From JAVKSM01 sp039583705 (GTDB lineage: Bacteria; Actinomycetota; Actinomycetes; Mycobacteriales; Pseudonocardiaceae), in NCBI GenBank assembly GCA_039583705.1, contig JAVKSM010000038.1:1-24832 (forward strand): 24,832 nt of DNA, read 5' to 3'. Each line of letters starts with the position of its first letter. Position 1 is the first letter of the stretch. A model generated the notes under the pieces. It was not told the DNA's origin. It did not search any database and saw only the letters and a program-made list of their open reading frames with translations. A program made the position numbers and the translations under genes. Below, one piece after another: positions 20,445-24,832 of the stretch.

Positions 20445-21566
20445 GTGGATGTCGACGTCGCCGCCGATCTCAGAGACCTCACCGCGACGCTCGGGGGCAT
20501 CGAGAAGGCGATGGATCTCGACGGGCTGCGGCGTGACGTCGTCGAACTCGAGGAGCAGGCCTCGCAGCCCGACCTGTGGAACGACGTGGCGACGGCGCAG
20601 CGGGTGACGAGCGCGCTGTCGCGCAAACAGGCCGAGCTGCGCCGGATCACCGAGCTGCGGCAGCGCCTGGACGACCTCGGGGTGCTCTACGAGCTGGCTG
20701 CCGAGGATCCGGCCGAAGGCGTCCAGGTCGCCACCGAGGCGGACACCGAGCGGAGCCGGCTGCGTCAGGACGTCGCGTCCCTCGAGGTTCGGACCCTGCT
20801 CTCCGGCGAGTACGACCAGCGGGAGGCGCTGGTGACCGTGCGCTCCGAGGCCGGTGGGGTGGACGCGGCCGACTTCGCCGAGATGCTCATGCGGATGTAC
20901 CTGCGCTGGGCGGAGCGTCACGGCTACGCCACCGACGTCTACGACGTCTCCTACGCCGAGGAGGCGGGCATCAAATCGGCCACCTTCCGGGTCCGTGCCC
21001 CGTTCGCTTACGGCATGCTCTCCGTCGAGCAGGGCACCCACCGGCTGGTGCGGATCTCGCCGTTCGACAACCAGGGGCGGCGGCAGACCAGCTTCGCCGG
21101 CGTCGAGGTGGTCCCGGTCGTCGAGCAGTCCGACTCGGTCGACATCGACGAGAAGGATCTGCGGATCGACGTCTACCGCTCCTCCGGACCCGGAGGTCAG
21201 GGCGTGAACACCACCGACTCCGCGGTCCGCATCACCCATATCCCGACCGGGATCGTGGTGTCCTGTCAGAACGAGCGGTCCCAGCTCCAGAACAAGGCCA
21301 TGGCGATGGCCGTGCTGCAGGCCAGGCTGCTGGAGCGGCGACGGCAGGAGGAGCAGGCGAGGATCGCCGCGCTCAAGGGCGAGGGCGGCTCCTCCTGGGG
21401 CAACCAGATGCGCTCCTACGTGTTGCACCCGTACCAGATGGTCAAGGATCTGCGGACCGGGCACGAGGTGGGCAACCCGGGCGCCGTGCTCGACGGGGAG
21501 ATCGACGACTTCCTCGAGACCGGGATCCGCTGGCGGCGCCAACACCAGGGTGCGGCACGCGCCTGA
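20445..21566 (+). CDS. prfB: Peptide chain release factor 2
   Basis: 373 aa, full length. RF2 reads UGA and UAA stop codons and releases the finished peptide. The anticodon-like SPF tripeptide is in VRISPFDNQGRRQTSFA and the catalytic GGQ loop in SSGPGGQGVNTTDSAVRITH. The N-terminal helical domain (IEKAMDLDGLRRDVVELEEQ) is present. The gene is continuous: the programmed +1 frameshift at an early UGA found in many prfB genes is absent. GTG 20445 is the start. In this window RF2 is of extra interest because it competes with selenocysteine insertion at the UGA codons of grdA and grdB. Confidence 0.96.
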   Translation: MDVDVAADLRDLTATLGGIEKAMDLDGLRRDVVELEEQASQPDLWNDVATAQRVTSALSRKQAELRRITELRQRLDDLGVLYELAAEDPAEGVQVATEADTERSRLRQDVASLEVRTLLSGEYDQREALVTVRSEAGGVDAADFAEMLMRMYLRWAERHGYATDVYDVSYAEEAGIKSATFRVRAPFAYGMLSVEQGTHRLVRISPFDNQGRRQTSFAGVEVVPVVEQSDSVDIDEKDLRIDVYRSSGPGGQGVNTTDSAVRITHIPTGIVVSCQNERSQLQNKAMAMAVLQARLLERRRQEEQARIAALKGEGGSSWGNQMRSYVLHPYQMVKDLRTGHEVGNPGAVLDGEIDDFLETGIRWRRQHQGAARA

Positions 21567-21685
21567 GGGGCGCGCCAGGGGCAGCCAGCTCCGAGGCTGG
21601 CCGGTCGCCGGTCCTGGACCACCGCCCGGCGCGAGGCTGGCTCGGTGCCAGGTGGGCGCAGGTCGGCCCGGTAGAGTCGGCGCCC

Positions 21686-22430
<745 letters not shown>

Positions 22431-22456
<26 letters not shown>

Positions 22457-23333
22457 GGTCGCCATCGGTCTGCGCCGCAACGTGACGATGACCGTCGCGA
22501 TGCTGCTCACCACCGCCATCTCACTCGGACTGCTCGGCGCCGGCATCCTTGCCGTGCGCATCATCGACCGCACCCAGGCCCTCTATTACGACCAGCTCGC
22601 CGTGCAGGTCGGTCTCACCGACGACGTCAGCGCCAGTGACAGCGACTGCTCGAAGGATCCGTGCCGGACGCTGGAGGCCGAGCTGCGGGCCATCCCGCTG
22701 GTCGAGTCGGTGACCTTCGAGAGCCGTCAGGAGGCCTACCAGAAGTTCGAGAAGGCCTACCAGGGCCAGGCGATCCTCGACCTGGTGCGACCGCAGGGCC
22801 TGCCCGCAACGCTGCGGGTCACCTTGACCGATCCGCAACGCTCCGACGTCGTTCGCGACGCCATGACCGGCAAGCCGGGGGTGAAGAACGTCATCGACCA
22901 GCGGGCGCTGGTGGACAAGCTGTTCAGCTTCCTGAGCAGCATCCGCAATGCCACCTTCGCCCTGGCTCTGGTCCAGGCGCTGGCCGCGTTGCTGCTGATC
23001 TCCAACACCGTGCAGGTGTCGGCGTTCACGCGGCGCACCGAGGTCGGCATCATGCGGCTGGTCGGCGCCACCCGGTGGTACACGCAGCTGCCGTTCCTCA
23101 TCGAGGCGGTGCTCACCGGGATCGTCGGCGCGCTGCTGGCGATCGTCGGGCTGGTGCTGGGCAAGGTGCTGTTCGTCGACCGGATCCTCGGCACGGTGTT
23201 CGAGAACAACGTCATCCCCCGGGTGCCGATGAGCGACGTGCTGCTGATCGCCTCCCCGCTCATGCTCGTCATCGGAGCTGCCATCGCCGCCGTCACCGGC
23301 TACGTCACGCTGCGGCTCTACGTGCGGACGTAG
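22431..23333 (+). CDS. ftsX: Cell-division membrane protein FtsX
   Basis: 300 aa, the expected size. Start MRANFVFREVAIGLRRNVTM is typical of actinobacterial FtsX. TM1 about 21-43, then the extracytoplasmic domain (about 44-165) with one Cys pair (DSDCSKDPCRTLEAEL), TM2 about 172-195, TM3 about 222-247, TM4 about 265-292. The extracellular domain contacts RipC-type peptidoglycan hydrolases in mycobacteria; the cytoplasmic face binds FtsE. It is coupled to ftsE by a 26-bp overlap and followed by smpB within 11 bp. Confidence 0.95.
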
Positions 23334-23343
23334 GGTGCGGGGA

Positions 23344-23817
23344 GTGAAGCAGCATGGCCGGAAGGTGATCGTCTCGAACCGCAGGGCGCGCCACGACTAC
23401 ACGGTGCTCGACACCTACGAGGCCGGGATCGTCCTCACCGGGACCGAGGTGAAGAGCCTGCGTGCGGGGCGGGCGTCGCTCGCCGACGCCTTCGCGACGG
23501 TCGAGGACGGCGAGGTGTGGCTGCGGGGCGTCCACATCCCCGAGTACGACCAGGGCAGTTGGACCAACCACGAACCACGCCGCTCCCGCAAGCTGCTGCT
23601 GCACCGCGGCGAGATCGAGCGGCTGGTCGGCAAGACCCGGGAGGGCGGATTGACGCTGGTGCCGCTCGCGCTGTACTTCAGCGACGGCAAGGTCAAGGTG
23701 GATCTTGCGCTGGCTCGCGGGAGGCGCAGCTACGACAAGCGGGCTGCGCTCGCCAAACGGGACGCGCAGCGCGAGATCGCCCGAGCGGTCGGGCGGCGGG
23801 CGAAGGGCCGGGCGTGA
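23344..23817 (+). CDS. smpB: SsrA-binding protein SmpB
   Basis: 157 aa. SmpB binds the tRNA-like domain of tmRNA and brings it to stalled ribosomes. Family blocks: GRKVIVSNRRARHDYTVLDT, YEAGIVLTGTEVKSLRAGRA, SLADAF, EYDQGSWTNHEPRRSRKLLL, HRGEIERLVGKTREGGLTLV, PLALYFSDGKVKVDLALARG, and the basic tail (SYDKRAALAKRDAQREIARA) that folds into the mRNA channel. GTG 23344 is preferred because it gives MKQHGRK at the start; GTG 23335 is an alternative and lies 1 bp after the ftsX stop. The tmRNA gene begins 77 bp downstream, so both partners of trans-translation sit together. Confidence 0.95.
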   Translation: MKQHGRKVIVSNRRARHDYTVLDTYEAGIVLTGTEVKSLRAGRASLADAFATVEDGEVWLRGVHIPEYDQGSWTNHEPRRSRKLLLHRGEIERLVGKTREGGLTLVPLALYFSDGKVKVDLALARGRRSYDKRAALAKRDAQREIARAVGRRAKGRA

Positions 23818-23869
23818 CGGACCCGCCGGGATGAAGCGGGGCGCCGTCGGCGTTACCATGGGTGCGGTC

Positions 23870-23888
23870 GGATCCCGCTGGGGGATCC
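23870..23888 (+). repeat. Hairpin in the tmRNA leader
   Basis: GGATCCC (23870-23876) pairs with GGGATCC (23882-23888) across 5 nt, six bases before the mature tmRNA end. It may end smpB transcription or shape the precursor cut by RNase P. A TACCAT hexamer at 23854-23859 is a possible -10 for ssrA. Confidence 0.4.
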
Positions 23889-23894
23889 GCAGGA

Positions 23895-24269
23895 GGGGGT
23901 GAACGGTTTCGACTCCGGATGTCGAGCCAGGGGAAGCGTGCCGAGGAAGGCGACGATGACCTCGTTAACCACCCGTCGCAACACACACAAGCGCCGCTAA
24001 TACGCAGCGCGCGGATTACGCCCTCGCCGCCTGAGCGAGGCCGTAGCCGCTGTCGGACCGGGGGCGTCCCCGCCCCGGACTCCGGCATCAGCTAGGGGAC
24101 TCACCTGCCGGCCCGGTCGCGGGGCCGGCAGGGACACCCGACAGCGACTGGGATCGTCACACCGGCTCGTCCGCAAGACCGGTGGATCCGAGCAGAGGCG
24201 GAGCGGACTGCGCACGGAGAAGCCCTGGTGAGGCGACGGAGGACCCGGGTTCGATTCCCGGCACCTCCA
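23895..24269 (+). ncRNA. ssrA: Transfer-messenger RNA (tmRNA)
   Basis: The acceptor stem pairs GGGGGTG (23895-23901) with CACCTCC (24262-24268), with one G-U. The 5' part has the universal GTGAACGGTTTCGAC and the 3' part a canonical T-arm GGGTTCGATTCCC. The CCA end is not encoded (A at 24269 is the discriminator), so it must be added. The tag frame starts at GCT 23996 and reads ANTQRADYALAA, ending in TGA 24032-24034; the ALAA end is the ClpXP/ClpAP degron. It is a one-piece tmRNA next to smpB. Confidence 0.95.
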
Positions 24270-24281
24270 CAACACCGAAGC

Positions 24282-24340
24282 ATCGGTAGCCCCTCCGAGT
24301 CACTTGACCTGCTGTTTTGTAGCTTGAAGGGGCTACCGAT
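24282..24340. repeat. 13-bp inverted repeat after tmRNA
   Basis: ATCGGTAGCCCCT (24282-24294) and AGGGGCTACCGAT (24328-24340) match perfectly around a 33-nt AT-richer loop containing CTGTTTTGTAGC. It may be the tmRNA terminator, though the loop is long; alternatively it is the two ends of a tiny inserted sequence. Confidence 0.6.
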
Positions 24341-24432
24341 CGGACCTCGCGAACTGTGGCACAACCCGAACACCTGCCGGTCGCGCGAACTGGGGCGGTC
24401 GCGACACAACCAGCGAGCCCAGCGCTACGTCG

Positions 24433-24832
24433 TCAGGGGCCAGCGACCGTAGCCGACCTCGCTCCTGCGGCGCGAGACGCAATCAGGCCGGGCAGAACGT
24501 CGTTGAGATCGTTCAGGCGGCTGAGGACGAGCGTTCCGTGCCGGGCGACCGCGGGTGACTTCGCCAGCTGGGCGGCGACGTAGTTGTCCGTCATCACGAC
24601 GTCGCAGTACGGGATCGCGGCGGACACACCATCGACATCGCGGATGTCGTTGCCGGTCCACTTCTTGTAGGAGTTACGGAAGCCCTTGTCGGCCAGCGTG
24701 ATGTTGATCGCGGCGCTCGGGATGTCGTCCAGAAACGTGCCCAGCCACTCCTTGCCCTTGGCAAAGAACTCACCGATATCAAGGCCGTACGGCCGCAACA
24801 TGGAGGGAAGGCGATCCCCGAGCTCCCAGTAG
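24433..24832 (-). CDS. Unidentified protein, 3' part only (5' end beyond the window)
   Basis: The minus-strand frame is open from the right edge to a TGA at 24433-24435, about 132 visible residues (reading YWELGDRLPSMLRPYGLDIG onward). The ATG at 24801 is internal, since codons upstream remain open. The readable C-terminus has DIPSAAINITLADKGFRNSY, then WTGNDIRDVDGVSAAIPYCD, VVMTDNYVAAQLAKSPAVAR and HGTLVLSRLNDLNDVLPGLI. The order Asp-rich motif, CDVVMTDN, then an LxxLxDL end is reminiscent of a PIN-like nuclease fold, but I would not name it. Sequence composition and its place just past the tmRNA 3' end allow that it belongs to an inserted element. Confidence 0.7.
   Translation of the reverse strand, partial: YWELGDRLPSMLRPYGLDIGEFFAKGKEWLGTFLDDIPSAAINITLADKGFRNSYKKWTGNDIRDVDGVSAAIPYCDVVMTDNYVAAQLAKSPAVARHGTLVLSRLNDLNDVLPGLIASRAAGARSATVAGP

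Noticed and set aside
19689..21545. Long N-terminal extension of the Fe-S nuclease across prfB and padR
   Set aside because: It is open antisense frame in GC-rich DNA; prfB and padR on the other strand are certain, and the nuclease homology starts near 19688.

Overview
The window is high-GC DNA with GTG starts, tight ATGA/TGATG gene overlaps, a BldM-type regulator, an ECF42-type sigma factor, a DUF4232 secreted protein and a prfB-ftsE-ftsX-smpB-tmRNA block. Together these point to an actinomycete, probably of the Pseudonocardiales type. The genus is an inference. One 100-N assembly gap (16741-16840) is present.

Left end (1-5400). On the minus strand lies a compact operon grdE-grdB-grdC-trxA-grdA, encoding most of a glycine/sarcosine/betaine reductase. 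This is a selenoenzyme system best known from anaerobic Clostridia and Eubacterium. Two genes carry in-frame TGA codons where the family has selenocysteine: grdB codon 342 (TGA at 3014-3016) and grdA codon 42 (TGA at 782-784). The grdB TGA is followed by a perfect 7-bp hairpin at the spacing expected of a bacterial SECIS. Read naively, both genes would be split in two. The operon has no grdD. GrdB has Gly at the middle Cys of UxxCxxC, and GrdE seems to lack the Cys that forms the pyruvoyl group in the glycine enzyme. Substrate and chemistry may therefore differ from clostridial glycine reductase. A 50-aa membrane peptide gene converges on the operon, and four hairpins precede it.

Decay zone (5460-8607). 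A truncated Hsp20 gene, a small membrane protein, a wrecked NCS1-type permease and about 1.3 kb without a credible gene separate the grd operon from the next intact genes.

Regulatory zone (8608-14767). This holds a BldM-like orphan regulator with a dead receiver, a 56-aa membrane protein, a NarL/DesR-type two-component pair, a DUF4232 lipoprotein-like secreted protein, a DGPF/YCII protein with its ECF42 sigma factor (N-terminus made of a 9-bp tandem repeat) and a membrane/coiled-coil protein.

Housekeeping-like right half (15025-24832). This holds a flavin disulfide oxidoreductase, a broken uridine-kinase-like gene at the assembly gap, and a minus-strand run of Fe-S PD-(D/E)XK nuclease, EEP-family hydrolase and PAC2 protein. 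It is followed by a divergent PadR regulator with a strong palindromic operator candidate. Then come prfB, ftsE, ftsX, smpB and tmRNA (tag ANTQRADYALAA). Downstream of tmRNA are a 13-bp inverted repeat and the 3' part of an unidentified minus-strand gene that runs off the window.
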